From positions 613,200 to 677,199 of the forward strand of contig NW_003149268.1 in assembly GCF_000003605.2 (NCBI RefSeq): a stretch of 64,000 nt of DNA, read 5' to 3'. The translations under genes were made by a program, and so were the position numbers. Positions within the stretch are counted from its first letter, which is position 1; each line of letters begins with the position of its first letter. Under the pieces are notes generated by a model, which saw only the letters and a program-made list of their open reading frames with translations, was not told the origin of the DNA and did no database searches. Below are positions 24,595 through 38,600 of the stretch, in pieces. The DNA is from Saccoglossus kowalevskii (taxonomy: Eukaryota; Hemichordata; Enteropneusta; Harrimaniidae).

Positions 24595-25969
24595 AACTAA
24601 AATCGTTGTTCATGTGTGGCTTACCGATTACGCAAAATAGCCAGGGCGCTCTACAATGTCTTGAATACGCACCAATAAACCAACTACGATCATTTCTTAA
24701 ATTATCTAATAAAAACAGAAGGAAAAAATAACCAAGGCTGAACCAAGTGTGCTACGTAAAATGGGTGACATGAATGAGATAAATCTCAAATCTGTGCAAC
24801 AGGTTGAAATTAATGAGGGTCAAGAACCAATGAGTGGATTGCAACTATGATACTGGTAACTAAAGGTTCTGGGATAATTCAAAAACCTGATTAGTTTTGG
24901 GATTGAATTCCATGCATATTTATTACTTAATTTGCATAGAAATAGTAGTTTTGGGAACTGCCCGTCTGACCAAGATCATTTCTCGAAAGTGCCTGGATCT
25001 ATTTTGTTAAAAAAAAATACAAAGGTTTTGTTCCAATTACTGTTTTTATGGTGAAAATGTTTCCCAAACTCAAAACTTCAACTTGATTGGTTATACATGA
25101 AAATATCAAATGTAATCATAAGAATTATTGGAACATTCTGAATATTATTTAGTTTTTTATGAAATAATGGTTTAACATGAATTATTCAAATGTCCGCGAA
25201 CGACCTTCCAGTACGTGAATAGTTGGGTGTCACACTTGAATTTGATATTGTTGTACTTGACTGGTCCGTTTAGAGGTTTACTAAAGCAGAGGAAACCTAA
25301 TGAATCCGCCGGCGAGGGCGCAATAACTACCGCTGACCATGTTGGCTGGAGTAAAAGTTTCCACGCATATACCGAGTGATATATTTCCGAGCATAATCGA
25401 TACAACTGATTTCATAACCGTTTCCCCACAATGTTATATTAATTAATTGGACTAATATAAAACAATATGTGCTAATTTTTTTAAGCCACAGATCCTGGCC
25501 ACAGATAGTGAGACTGATTTTAGAAACTACAAGTATTATTGATTTGCTTTGTATTTATTAAAGTTATTAATCATAGAAGCAGAAATGAGGCCGGGAAGTA
25601 TTATTTATCTTCAATGCTGTCATTTTAGTTCGCAATTTAACAGTATTGGAACGCTGTATTTATTGCTAGAATGAATAGTATGTGTTACGACAGTCATGGT
25701 TCGTGGTGGCTCCCTCTATGACAATCTTCATAATTTTTTTCGTTTAAAATAAAAATATTTACTCAGAACAAAAATGGTATAACGCACAACACACATCAGA
25801 TCGTAGTTGAACGCAGATGCCTCGATTAATGTTGTCTTTTACAGACGAGTATTTTTATATTGTGTTTCAAACTAATTTTATACGTCTTTCATTTTTTAGG
25901 GCGCTTTTTCCTTTTCAGTCGTCTGCTGTTTTCATCTCTCCATTTGCCTGCGTGGTGGCGTTAATCAAC

Positions 25970-28900
25970 ATGGCTGCTAATCCTCGGCCGAATGTTCTCT
26001 GGGCTCAGGATAATGAGAAAATATTTCTCAAAGTTGATCTAAAAGAAGTAAAGGTAAGTTCAAACATTGGACAGATGATCATTCTTTCATTCCATTGTCT
26101 AAGTGCATCGTAAAATCGATCGCCGAATAAGGCATACCGAGTCTCGTGGTCGATGGCCGAGTGTTTATACCTGGAGTACACGATACCCTTTGTGTTGCAG
26201 GATTGAATATATCAGCTGGTACTATTTAGGTTCTAGAATATTCCATGGCACAAATCGTGATTTTGTGTGAACTACAATAACGCCACTCAATGGGATGTCG
26301 TGTGTGGTAATGCTCGGAACCTCGTGGTCGAAGATACTATACCGAGTACCTGACCTTTGAAGCGACCTTTGTTCATTTGTACCAACAGAAAGAGACGAGT
26401 CTGTGTCTCGTCTTCGAAACTAGTCCCTGTTACGGCTGTGTAGTGTTTTACATACTGCATTTTGAAGCAACTTTCTGTGTGTTTATCCGACAAAGTAGGC
26501 GAAATTGGTGAATTCCAATTATTTGAAATTTGAAGGGGCAAATAAAGACAATTTTCCACATTTCAGTGACTGTTCATTATAATGGCTGGTGTTAATTTGA
26601 GCTATCAGGCTCATGTTTTCTAGAAAGTCCATGATTGGTAGAGTATTTTGGCTACATTGTAATGATTTCACCATGGTGGTTAATGTGATATTTTGTTAAT
26701 ACATGTATGATGCATAGTACAGTCTCTCATTCAGTTTTCAGAAGCTGTCACCACAAAATATTTACTTTTACACTTACCATTTGGTTATGAAATGGTTTCC
26801 ATAGCAACCATGGTTATGATACATGGTGTGTGAATAATTCCTGTGAAATCAATTTGCTCTTCGAATAATGTTCCCCAAATTATAATTAATAAATCTAATG
26901 AGTGGCAATGCTCGTTATGGTGTACGAAACCATGCTGGTTCTCTGTGGGGGATTTTGAGGGAGGTACAATGGTTCTCCCGAACACCATTGTATATATATA
27001 TATATAGTGAGAGAGAGAGAGGATATCTAATGAGGGACTCGTGGTATCAGATTTATTAAACAAGTTTAGTAATTTTCATATGTCCCAAGCTATCATGGGT
27101 TACAAATTAGGATATTCTATGTATCTCAATAGAAAGTATTTGCTTAAACCAAAACGCTGCTCCTTGAACAGTTTCACTGTCAGTTTATAATAATAATAAT
27201 AATTCATTCATGTGGGCATCAATATACTTCTGATCATAGCAATTTACATTAACACATTTTTGCATAATTTTGTGGTAATTATATCATCGGTATCACAATT
27301 TGACAAGATAGATTGGCAAGAGGAACCGTTAGAGAAATGAATTTCATTCATTGCCAAGAAGGGGTTGGGATAATTCATGAATTACTGACAGATGCAATGT
27401 ACTTCTTTTTGTGCATGCATAACCTACCTAGCAAGGAATGAGGTGGGCGAGGCAAAATATAAAAGCTCAACAGAATAATGACAAAACGACCCCGAAAAAT
27501 AGACAGCGTCATATTTATAACAGTGTGGGAGGGTGCAGTAAAAGACAGCTAGAAGAACTATCTAAGATAGCTGAGAAACATGACTAATATGTACCAGTTG
27601 AAAATGAGTAAATATTACCATTACGTAGTTATTCACCCCAAAAATATAAAACATTCCGATTTAGGCTAAGATAATTTGCATGTTCGTTTTTCTTGCTTGG
27701 GCAGAATGGTGTGCAAATTACGAGTTTGCTAAAAGATGATGGCACTTTTATTCAACGCTATTTTTTATGCTGCGAGATGGAAACACGGATGGACGGTGTA
27801 CTGCAACATTCAAATCAGTCCTTTTAATTTGTCCACTGTGCGCCATTGCACAAACGATAAATACACAAACAATTATGAAATCAGCAATTATTAGCTGTGA
27901 TTTCCACATTTTATACATTAAAGTGCATGTATCTGAAATTATTGGTATATTGTAAAAACATTCCAATTTACTATATTTCAAACAGTTATTACCAGTATCA
28001 AAATATATTTTGTAGTCAACAAATGAGCGTTTTTTTGGCTTCCCAGATGTAAGTCAGTGACATCAGATTGCCGATAAAGTGTGTAATATTTTGGTTGTGA
28101 TATCAAAAATTAGAATATCACATGACTTTATCAAATTGATTTTGCATGATTCATGTGATAAATATTATATATCCGACAATGCAATACAGGGATTTCATAA
28201 TTATAACCAAAAATCATGCCTTCATCCCTTGGAACAACATGATTACCTTCATCAGTTTAATTCTGTGTTCATTGGTTCGTTTTTATTTTCTCTTTTTTTT
28301 TATTAGGAACCTCTGATTGATGTGACTGAAAATGATATCAAGTTTAAAGGTAAGAATATAGATTGTATTTTTGAAATTGAAATTTACACCAAGTACAGTA
28401 CCAGGGTTAAAGTACTTGAGAGTTCACTGCACTGTGCTTGTTGTTTTTCAGCCTTTTCAAAAAAGCAGCATGCAATGTGCACGAAGTGCATGTGAAAAAT
28501 TACAATATGAATAAATAAATATATTCCAAAATATGTATTCTCTGTATCAATTGCTAGTTATTCATACAGTAAAGTTGTGCAAGTTGATGGAATTTCCCAG
28601 TGGTTTGCATTTTGATGAAACCACAGTCCTTTTACAAGTGGTTTGACTGCAATGAAACATGAAAGACTGGAGCATATAATCTCAGAAGAACATATTTCCT
28701 AAACAATATTTGGTGCATGTGACACTGATCATTGGTGGGGGTATTTTCAAAGCTAGCATGAACACTTTCAATTCCTTGATGCCAGATTTATTTAATTTAT
28801 TGGTACTGTATTTCCTCTATTAGAAGTGAATCTTTAATAGAAGTGCGCGTATACTAAAATTTGTATTTGTTATATACTGAATCATTAAAATACACTTATT

Positions 28901-31900
28901 TTAATCGTAAATATACCTTTCATTTACCCAAATCACATTCATGTAGTATTCATGAAATATAATAATATACGGACTGGGTGTGCCATATCAGCCGACACTT
29001 TCTCCAATAGAAGCACATATGCTTATGTAAAAACCCTGTAACAAGGTAGTATTTAAAACTCCTAACAAAGCAAACATTTAAACACACCACCATCGTTAAT
29101 ATAAATTCATACGTTTCTAAATAATATTTCTCAATGAGTTCTCCTCAGGTGAATGTTATTTACAGTACAAAAAAGTAGGGTAGATATTCTTTTATATATT
29201 CTGTATAACTCACTATGACATAATGTCTACATGTACTTGTATTTGTTTCAGGTGTTGGTGTCGGTGCTGGTGGGCAACAACTCTATGAATTCACATTGAA
29301 TTTTTATGACATCATTATTCCCAAGGTATATATACATTATTTGAAATCATACTGTATTTGCCCATGTAAACTGATATACAGTATGTACAGCTGTTTTGTC
29401 TGACAACATTAATGAAAATGAACATCGTACCTTAGTACATTGTGCCGAGTGTGTGTTACGAAAGTCAAACACAAAGTTAGGGTGCTAGAGCATACATATT
29501 CTGTAATCTTCGGCTACACTTCAAACATTGGAATGTAAGTACATGGCAGCAAGATGTGCATCCTGCCACCGATTGGCTGATTATACATTATCAAACGAGA
29601 TGGATGACATATGATTCTATTTGGTTGTCTGACTATGCTCCAAGCACATCATTTACTCCCAGTTATCGTTGTAATGAATACTTACCAGCAGTCTTCTATT
29701 TAGTCTTGAAATTATCACAGATGCTCAACAATCGTCTATCGCTCTCAAATACAAAATGTACTTAACTAAACCGAAGCCCGTTTGCACGATAACTTTATCT
29801 GATCTCATTTAATCTGTTCAGATAAATCTGATCGTAAATCTGATCTGACATTTTACAAGTCAGATATTTTCTGACGTCACATGATGTCTGATCAGACACG
29901 ATCTGATCGTCTTATGATGTTCAAACTGCAAAATCTTTTTTTGGTAGAAAAGAAGACTTTAATCCCAGGGATATAACCATGGAAACTCATTAATTATATT
30001 CTTAACATTATTAACACATCGACTGATGAAAGACTTCACAGATTGTCGATAATCTGTGTATAATAGATTGTGTATAAAAAAGCTGCTGCATACGATGTGT
30101 TAATATTAAAAACTATCCTATCGTTATTGTAATACAACAAATAATTGTCAGTTTAGATATTAGTCTTACATGAATTTAACCCTTTGAGCACGAAAGTCAA
30201 GATCAAGATCCTCAGCCAATAAGGAAGTATATGTTCACTTGGTCCAAAATTATTGAAAAAAAATTATAGAAAATTGCATAAAAATATAAAAATGTTGCAC
30301 ATAAATTTTAGCAAGAAATGCTTTGTTGTTCAACGTGTTTAAGTGACACAGTGCATTTCAATGTATCTTTCACACATTGTATTTGTTGCATGGGACCCAC
30401 ATATCTAACCCAACGTGATGGGACGGCTATAACGCTTAAATACAATGTAGAAACAAAGACAAAATTATACATTTTATAAATCTAACAATTGATTATTTTA
30501 TTTTTTAAATGCATCAGAAAAGTGAATATAGAGTGAACGCAAGGTCTGTTGAGTTTAAAGTCATCAAGGATGGTGCATACTTTTGGCCGAGGTTAACAGA
30601 ACAAGAGAAGAGGCCAACATGGTTGAAGATTGATTTTGACAGATGGAGAGATGAAGACGAATCTGAGGAAGATGATGTGAGTTACAATCCAACAGTTTTC
30701 ACATTTGTGGATTACTCGGCTAATTCACAAAGGTCTTCACCTCATATAACATACTTGCGTACCCACATGTCATAAATCCTTGATATTACCGGTATGTATG
30801 AAATGCTGCAGAATATGAAATGCCAAAATGTCTGTCAAAGTTGATAACTTTTCCTAAGGTATTGAGTCACTGTTGTTTTTTCGCAACTCTAGTTGAAGCC
30901 GCCATTCCCGCTATCGGATCCTAATATTGCGATAAAAGAACTGGAAGAAAAATTAAAGAATGACAGTGATCTTGGTAAGATGTGTCAGACAACAGTTCTA
31001 TTTTATGTGGAAATTGCAAGGAAAATTGCTAAGGGAACACATACAGGGCATATTTTACTACAAAAATCTTATTCAATGTTGGGTAGACATCATAATGGCA
31101 ATTTCAGCATTAACTAGGACTTAGTTGAAAACAACCAAACCAAGATTTCTGTAAATTACAGAGAATATCAGTGACTGATTGTGTTCACAATTTGCACACA
31201 CAGAGCATGAAACACAATATTATTACAGTGACATTATACTGTGACTGTTAATTTGCGTCTATCCTAAATGATAATCAAAAGAGATTTACACCTAATAGCC
31301 CTTAGAGACGAATGGTCACCAAGATCAGTCGCCAACTTTGCCCCTCCAATAGTATTCCATTCCCTCCTGTCGTCACATTCACAGTTCCAATTACCATGGT
31401 TATGTAGACCATTGGAACAATAGACATGATGATATAGGGGAAGGCAATGTAACATTATTTGATGAGTAAAAACAAGTTGTACAATTCCCTCGCTCTCAAC
31501 TAGGCGGCCAATAACCTCTGAGGTTTATGTCGCTTGCTAGATTTAATTCATGCAAAATTGATTGGATAACCTGTATTTTTTTCTCTTCTCAACAGCTTGG
31601 AAGGAGGTCAAAAAAATCTACTTGTTTATTTATAATTTGTTCCAGTTTATCGGATTCTTTATTGTGGGTTTTATACTGGTAGATGGCTTCTCTGATCAGA
31701 CAACAGGTGTGAGCTGTTTGTTTGTTTGGTATTATTAACTCCCAAATGCACAAACTTAAAAAGCAGTGTTATTTTTTGCTGACAATCAATATATTAAGCT
31801 GTCTCCAAAAAATAGACTCCATAACATTTTCTATGCGATTTGTCTGCACTTTGAAATTGGATGTGGTGCGTTAATTGGTCACATTTTTCATGAGTTAATT

Positions 31901-34900
31901 ATTTATTCATGTTACTGTAAACAAAACTCATCACCAATCAAGTCTGACAAATTGGAAAGTTCTTGTCTGCATAAAATTAAATCTTTCGATTAATTCTCTG
32001 TACTACATTTCACTTAGGGTATACCACACAATAAGTGGAAATTGTCAGCGAGAAAAGTTCATTTTCGTTTTATAAATGTCTATTTCGAGAAATAAATGCT
32101 TCACCACTTGGAGAAAGTTTGTTGAAAAGCGGGTGACTTTAGTGCACCTCGTTTGACTTTGTGTCATAATACCTACATTGGTCTCAAGATATCACATCAT
32201 TTCAAGAGAGTCTGCATCATTTTCTCAAAACTTGTCTCTAACAACCTTGGCAAAGGTGTGACGATAAGTTCTCATTTCTGTCCACAGTAACACCAACCAA
32301 AGTGGAGAGTCGTTCAGCATACATGTTCTATGACGTGGTCTATGACGTGGTCATTTCGGTTCAATTTGAATACATTAATGCAGGATTTTAGGGGTTGACC
32401 AGATACACACAAGTTGCATAAACATATACGGCAGCAGTCATGGGGAGATATACTGATAATCTTTCTGGGACTTTGTTACGATAAAGGAGTACATTTGTCG
32501 GGAGTCGCCAGTTCAGAGTGTGCATTTCTGCTGCAATTATGTCAAAATTATAATCTGCATCTTTTTTTCAGATACCTTTGCCAATTTATTTGATAGAGCC
32601 GGTGGTATTTTGGCAATATGCCAAATTGTAGCAGTTTTAGAAATTGTACATCCAGCTGTTGGTCTGGTTAAAACTGGAATTAGTGCTCCGCTTATGCAGG
32701 TCAGTATGAGCTGTGTGCTTCTCAACAATCTTCACCTTTACCTATGTATTCAAAATCCTCTCGATATTTTATGGTAATCAATGTTAAATAATATCTTTTG
32801 GGTCAAAACAGAATATCTCATAGCCAGTGAAAGTTGTTGGTGGTTTATTTACGGTAGGTCGTTTTAGGGTTGGTCATTTTAAACTCTGGTGTAAAATTTA
32901 GTGGGGAATCAAACCATTCCAATTACATCCAAAAATGGTCTGGTGAATTGTATCTAAGTAGTCCAGTCATGTAAAAAATGTAAGTGACACCAAAAATAAT
33001 GGAAAGCGTGAATATATATTTTTTTGTTTTTTACTGTTTTAGGTAGTACTAAGGTTCCTTCATACAGCACTTTTTTATTTATTTAATCACCAACAGTGCA
33101 CTTGCATCCACTACTTACAGAATAGATTTCACTAGTCTAAGCGGTATCTTGTCTAAGAGATGATAGAAAAAAACATGCACATTTTGTTGGCTTTTTTTAA
33201 CAAATGTAGTTTCATTTACCGGTATGTAATTTTTTCTATTGAAATTCGTATTCAAAATTTTGTCTGTGTAATTTTATCTTTTCCAAATCTATTCACCAGT
33301 CCAGAGTTTCTCAATGTCAACCCCTCACAGATCTGATAAATGTTCACAATGGTAAGGGGTAACACATTCTTTGTTTGTTAAGCACACATTATATTATTTT
33401 TCTCTTTCACCTACAGATATATGGTCGTAATTTTCTAATATTTTTTGTGATTATTCCTGAGTCCAATTTACATGGGCAGCCTGCAGTGTATTATTTAATG
33501 GTTGTGTGGACCTTTATTGAACTGATAAGGTGATGTTAATGACATGTTCATGAATTTTGTTATTAAAACTCGTGATTTTAAAGGCATGTACATATTGACA
33601 ATTGGTAATCTCATGAATATGCATGAGCTCAAGAAAAAACTCATGAACATTAATCAGTATGTGACTGTTGAGCAGATGAAAGGAGGGGATGTGACATTCG
33701 ATTTTTCAGGATTTCTACATTGACAGTAGTGTATTGCATGTGGGAGAGGTAGAGAAACTGACAATCTAGTCTGTTCACCCTCTAAAAATTACCATCCACC
33801 AACATCATTTTGAACATGTCTTGACCAATTTTCTTCAAAGATGGTATAAAGGCAATGCATAATGCTATACATATGCTTTTTTTTGTTTCATTGATATTTG
33901 ATTGTTTTTTGTTCGCATTTCTCTGGCGTCCCTTGACTAATATCATTCAAATTTAGTATTGTCATCACTCATCATGGGTTTGATTTTCAGTGTCCTTAGC
34001 AATTTTTCTGACGTTCTTTGACCTATTACATTTTTGGGGTTACAATAGCATTTAAGGAACTGGCATACAGTTTGTTTAACTTTTAAATTATTTCCCTCCA
34101 CTCTGACACACCTAAAAATAGTACATCATGGTTTCATGTGCATGCAAAGTTTATTTGTTTCAATGAAATTTCTTTGACTTCATTCCTTCTTCATTTTATG
34201 CATTCAAATGCAGGCATGATCTATGTCACTGACAATGATTTGTTTAGTTGTCGCAGCAATCTGTGAAATAAAAGCCCTGTTTTGGCCTGAAATCATGACT
34301 TAATGCTTGAATTCACTGTAGGTATCCATTTTACGCACTGTCATCCATTGGGAAAGAAAAGGAAATGTTGACATGGTTACGGTACACCATATGGATACCA
34401 TTATATCCACTAGGATTCCTGCTAGAAGGTGAGAGTCCTTTGCCGTGATTGGTCAGTACTGTGTCATGTGATGTTATTTGCCTGGATGTTCAACTATTTT
34501 GCATTTCAAAATGGCCAACAGATTACAGTGGTCTGTAAGTCACAATATCTTTGCTCCCACAGAAACAAAGATTGTGTTTTGGTGAGGATCACAGAGAATA
34601 TTTTTTTCAAACTATTCTGGACTGTAATTTAGATACAGTAGTGCTCAACATTTTTCGGTTTACTGTCAATCTTTTTTTTTGAAAAAAATGGTAAAGTAAT
34701 ATACATAAAATGCCATTTTAGCAGCAGTTTCAGTGAAAACACATTTCCTCAATAAAATCTACTAAATAATTGTCAATTTTTTAATACTTCTAGATATCAA
34801 AAAGTACCTTGTAAGACACTATACATCTTTTATTTACCATATGTCACTGAACAAAATTTTGAGGTATTGAGATATGTGTTCCATGGTAAAATAGCCTAAA

Positions 34901-35644
34901 ACAGACAAAACATACCATTTTCTCTGAACAGAGTATGATGACCCCATATTTTTATTTTCCCATTTCCTTCATCCCTGTGACATGAAATATCAAATATGTA
35001 AAAATGAAGAAAATCAGACTAATAATATAGTAAATGCTATCATCTTTTTGTCTGCTCCATTTACAGCTCTTGTGTTGTATCAAGCCATACCTATGTATGA
35101 AAACTCTGGAAAGTGGTCACCATCTTTACCTAATGGGTATAATTTCTCATGGAATTTCCCTCTGTGGCTGTGGTGTGATATCGGTTTACGAATTTTCATT
35201 GGTAAGTGAAAGGTGTTTCAATGTCAAATTTGTCTAGTGCATTTTATCAATAAAAATGTACCAATTTAATGTTTTATATTGCACAGTATTGTGGGTTATG
35301 TTGATTACATTTTTTACACTCTTTAATTCTTTGAATGCCGTAATTTTTCATACCAAAATTTTGGTGCCATTTTTTTTATAATTTTTTTGTTAATTATGAA
35401 TCATTCGAAACCTAAATAAAATGTCATAGATTGTTCAAAACAGAATTTGCATGAAAACAAAAGATTTTTCAGAATGATGATTTAAGGGCGCTCCATCCTT
35501 GTCTGCACTTCATTTCAAATACAGCTGCAAACAATTTTTCATTGAATTTTCTTTCCACACACAGGTGCACCCATACTGTTGAGACACATGCACAAGATGA
35601 GAATGAAAAAGCTGGGCGGAGGAAGTAAGAAAAAGGTGTCATGA
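25970..35644 (+). CDS. HACD3: Very-long-chain (3R)-3-hydroxyacyl-CoA dehydratase 3-like, CS domain plus PTPLA domain
   Basis: It catalyses the third step of very-long-chain fatty-acid elongation, dehydrating 3-hydroxyacyl-CoA in the ER membrane. Exons: 25970-26053, 28307-28349, 29252-29325, 30518-30676, 30893-30974, 31596-31706, 32572-32699, 33417-33529, 34322-34428, 35067-35201, 35565-35644 (TGA); 1116 nt, 371 aa (human HACD3 is 362). Residues 1 to about 100 are a p23/CS domain (VLWAQDNEKIFLKVDL; LTEQEKRP and DFDRW as in human). A charged linker (EDESEEDD, IKELEEKLKND) follows, then hydrophobic segments with FDRAGGILAICQ and GRNFLIFF. The catalytic pair Y293 and E300 lies in YPLGFLLE, aligned with human YPLGCLAE. 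The C terminus KKVS fits a KKxx ER-retrieval signal. The ATG at 25970 (CAACATGG) was chosen because homology starts there; the frame stays open upstream to an ATG at 25817. Introns hold TA/GA repeats and short elements. Confidence 0.95.
26991..27022 (+). repeat. (TA)n(GA)n compound microsatellite
   Basis: About eight TA units followed by seven GA units in HACD3-like intron 1. Confidence 0.93.
29797..29910. repeat. Cluster of TCTGATC/GATCAGA inverted motifs
   Basis: TCTGAT occurs at least five times in about 110 bp, including the perfect 14-bp palindrome TGTCTGATCAGACA at 29885-29898. It lies in HACD3-like intron 3 and could fold into hairpins. No element family is recognised. Confidence 0.6.
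30176..30439 (+). mobile_element. TTAA-bounded short element candidate
   Basis: Left end TTAACCCTTTGAGCACG, internal TTGGTCCAAAATTATTG, and a right TTAA at 30436-30439 (ACGC-TTAA). Left end and body match, in reverse, the repeat ending near 44344. It lies in HACD3-like intron 3. Confidence 0.45.
35323..35485 (+). mobile_element. Degenerate TTAA-bounded repeat in the last HACD3-like intron
   Basis: TTAATTCTTTGAATGCCG at the left, CCAAAATTTTGG inside, and TTAAGGGCGCTCC at the right. Same style as the other TTTGAATGCC copies but shorter (about 160 bp), so the boundaries are uncertain. Confidence 0.35.
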
Positions 35645-38600
35645 GTGCTGGCTTATTTCAAGAGAAATTAACAAACAGCAGCCCTGCCAACCAATCAGGG
35701 ACACTGTTACATTTTTCCAATCATGTGCAATTTCATTAGGAATAGTTCAATCATTTTTTTCCCACTTTTCAAGGTCTTGAGGTACATTACTACATTGTAC
35801 CTTCTTTTTGTCATGATATCCATTTATTTTAACATTAGTAGAGAAAATCAATACTAAAAATTAAAATGTAGATTTTGACTAAGAATAGCCACCGAGAGTG
35901 GCAGTAGCAAAAGTTGCTTTTACCCCTCAAATAGCATCCATTCTCTCCCTTTAGAGGAATAGTGGACATGATATCGTGAGAGAAATGAAAAATATTTGAG
36001 GGGCAGCAAGAATTCATGCATTCTCCCCCAATCTCACTCTCAATAATATTTCAGCAATAAGTAATTTGATATTCACTTGAATTCTTTTCGTTCATTTATT
36101 TTAGTGTAACTTGTCCTTAAATGAGGAAAACCCAGCGAAAGTAATCTATTCTTCAATATTACTTGAAGAACTCATTTGGTCATTTATCAAAACCTGTAAT
36201 CAGAAATTTGAGGAGTTTAAAGATTATGTTTTCCTGGAGTAAGGCAGAAGAGGTTTATGTTCAGTGCACGCTAGTTGTGGTGCATGCACATTTCGTTTTG
36301 GCCTTCATATAAGATCTGCAATTCAAAATTTTAAAAATGTGCTTCACCAGAACTCTTTTTTTTTGTCCAAAAATATGCAGCTTTCATGAAATATTCATAT
36401 CTCCAAGGGTTTGATGTGCATAGATGTTGCCTAGATACGATGAACCAGTTTACAAGGCAGCCTTTTTTCATCATAGAAACGACCTTGTGCTTCAAAATGG
36501 CCATTTAGTAAATAACCGAGTATAGTAAACATTAAAACTTGTGTCAAAAGTTCATTGCAGCTCTTCTTCAGTCTGCCATATTTTCTCTAATAAAAAATCT
36601 AAACTAATAATTCAATTATAAAAATATGACATGACCATATGTAAACATTTGTTCTTTGCATAGTGTTATGTTTTTTTTTTTTTCACTACTACTGGTAGTT
36701 CAAACTGTATTCTACATGCCTTGTATACGCTGGATCCATATCAAATATGATATGATCATTGCCATTTAAGGATGTAGTAAGAGGTTTTTTTACTTTGAAA
36801 ATATCAAATTTACTTTTTTTCCACACTATAAAGTATGCATTCAACTAGAAAAAACAATTGTAGCGATGGTTTAAGAGAGTAATACATTTTGAGTAAATCT
36901 GAAGATGCATTGTGTTTTATGTTTTTTGTGATTTTTCACTTACAAGAAAACATCAATATTTGGGATTAAGTCCAGAGAGTTAATCTCGACTCCCAGCTGC
37001 TCCACGACAATGATTTTTGGCATAGGTATTCACTGATAGCTTCTAATGAAATCTGACAAAGATAGTTTGCCTACCAATTTGACTTTAGAAAATAAGACGC
37101 AACTCATTTTTAATTATAATAATTCATTTTATATACCGGTAATTGTTTTTTGCCGTGGTGAATTTATGTGCTATGTTGCACAACATAATTATGAATCTAA
37201 TCAAATTGTTATTTATGTGAAAATGTTGACATTTTATTTTTCTTCTTTGTTTACATGTATGCGTCGTTGATCTCAACTTAAATAAATGGATTTTCAACAT
37301 ATTATTCATGGTTTTGATTTTTTACAAAGCTTCCCCCTCAAGCTGCATACATGATCAGGAATTGTTGTTCAAAGCTGTTACACTTCATGTGTCCAAGCTA
37401 AAAGAAAATGTAAACAGAAATCACGCTTTATATTATAAAAATAATCATATTCTGGTTATTGCAGAATTTAAAAAAAGTTTAAGAAAAATTAAATTTTAAT
37501 GGAAATTTAAAAAAAATTGCACAAGTGCATCAATTATTAAAAATAAACTGACCAGAAATATTTGTTTTCCCCTCAGTTCATATTGGTTATTCATCTCTTG
37601 TCGAATTTTCATTTTTGCCAACCAATGGAAGTACCGATCATTTCATAAATATTCTTACTAACCACCTGTTGAATCTAAGAATATAACTCTAAATATAATC
37701 TTTGATAATTATACATTTATGCATGCCTGCATTTGCTGTAGTCGTAAATAACTGAGTATCGATGTAATCTCTGATATATGCTGTCCTTTGTTGAACTTTA
37801 ACCTTAACCAGGTCATCGTCAGGTGATTATTTAATACAGTTTGAGTATATCTACTCGTAGTTTATCCTCAGTAAAACTCTTTGATGAAATTGACGCCACA
37901 AAAACATAGACCCACAAGTAGGCACTGACAGTTGATTGTGAATAAAACCTACAGTTATCCTATGTGGTAGTGATTCCATAACCAAGCATTGCTCGCAGTC
38001 GTAAAAGTCCTTCGGCAAAGTACTTTTTATTTGTATGCAAGGACCTCAATGCAAACAAAATATAGCGTAATGTGCTTCTTTTTTTGGCCACTGCAATTAC
38101 AAAACTTTAATTAACAGAGTGATTTCCAATTAAACGAGTTAATGTTGTTGCTGCACAATAGTGCTTCAATGTTGATAATTACTCTATTAACTTGTAATTA
38201 ACATCTACAGTATTCTTTTGTCTTCTTTTCAAAAACGCCTTCTGTAATTAGATAGCTTGTTGCAGGCAATATACTCCCTGGGAGACGATCAGGTATCATG
38301 TCAATTTCACCTGCAGAAAAGCATGGAATTTTTTGTTGGAAAATTTACCAACAACGATTGGCAGTTTTATTCGATATATAATTTGGCTCTTAAAAATAAT
38401 TGATAGACAGAAGAGGGAGGTGACGGGAGTGGAGGGGTGGTAGTCAAACTGAAAGCGAGTTAAACCGACCGGTAGGTATATTTTGTTTACATTTCACATG
38501 CTGGGGTATGGTGATGCAATCTTGCATGAAGTCAGGTATGACCCCCTTGCAGCATTCATAAGCTAAAAAGCAGTTAAAAAACAATTTTCCATTACAACAA

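Larger units (their letters stand above)
19131..25969. other. Intergenic region between DAPK1-like and HACD3-like genes
   Basis: No coding exon is supported. The first part may hold the DAPK1-like 3' UTR; AATAAA occurs at several points after 19413. It contains the repeats listed separately (about 19180-19960, 22216-22288, 23630-23830, 24391-24594). The open frames at 22624-22899 and 24175-24465 lack recognisable motifs and splice context. The last few hundred bases before 25970 presumably hold the HACD3-like promoter, but I cannot define it. Confidence 0.6.
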
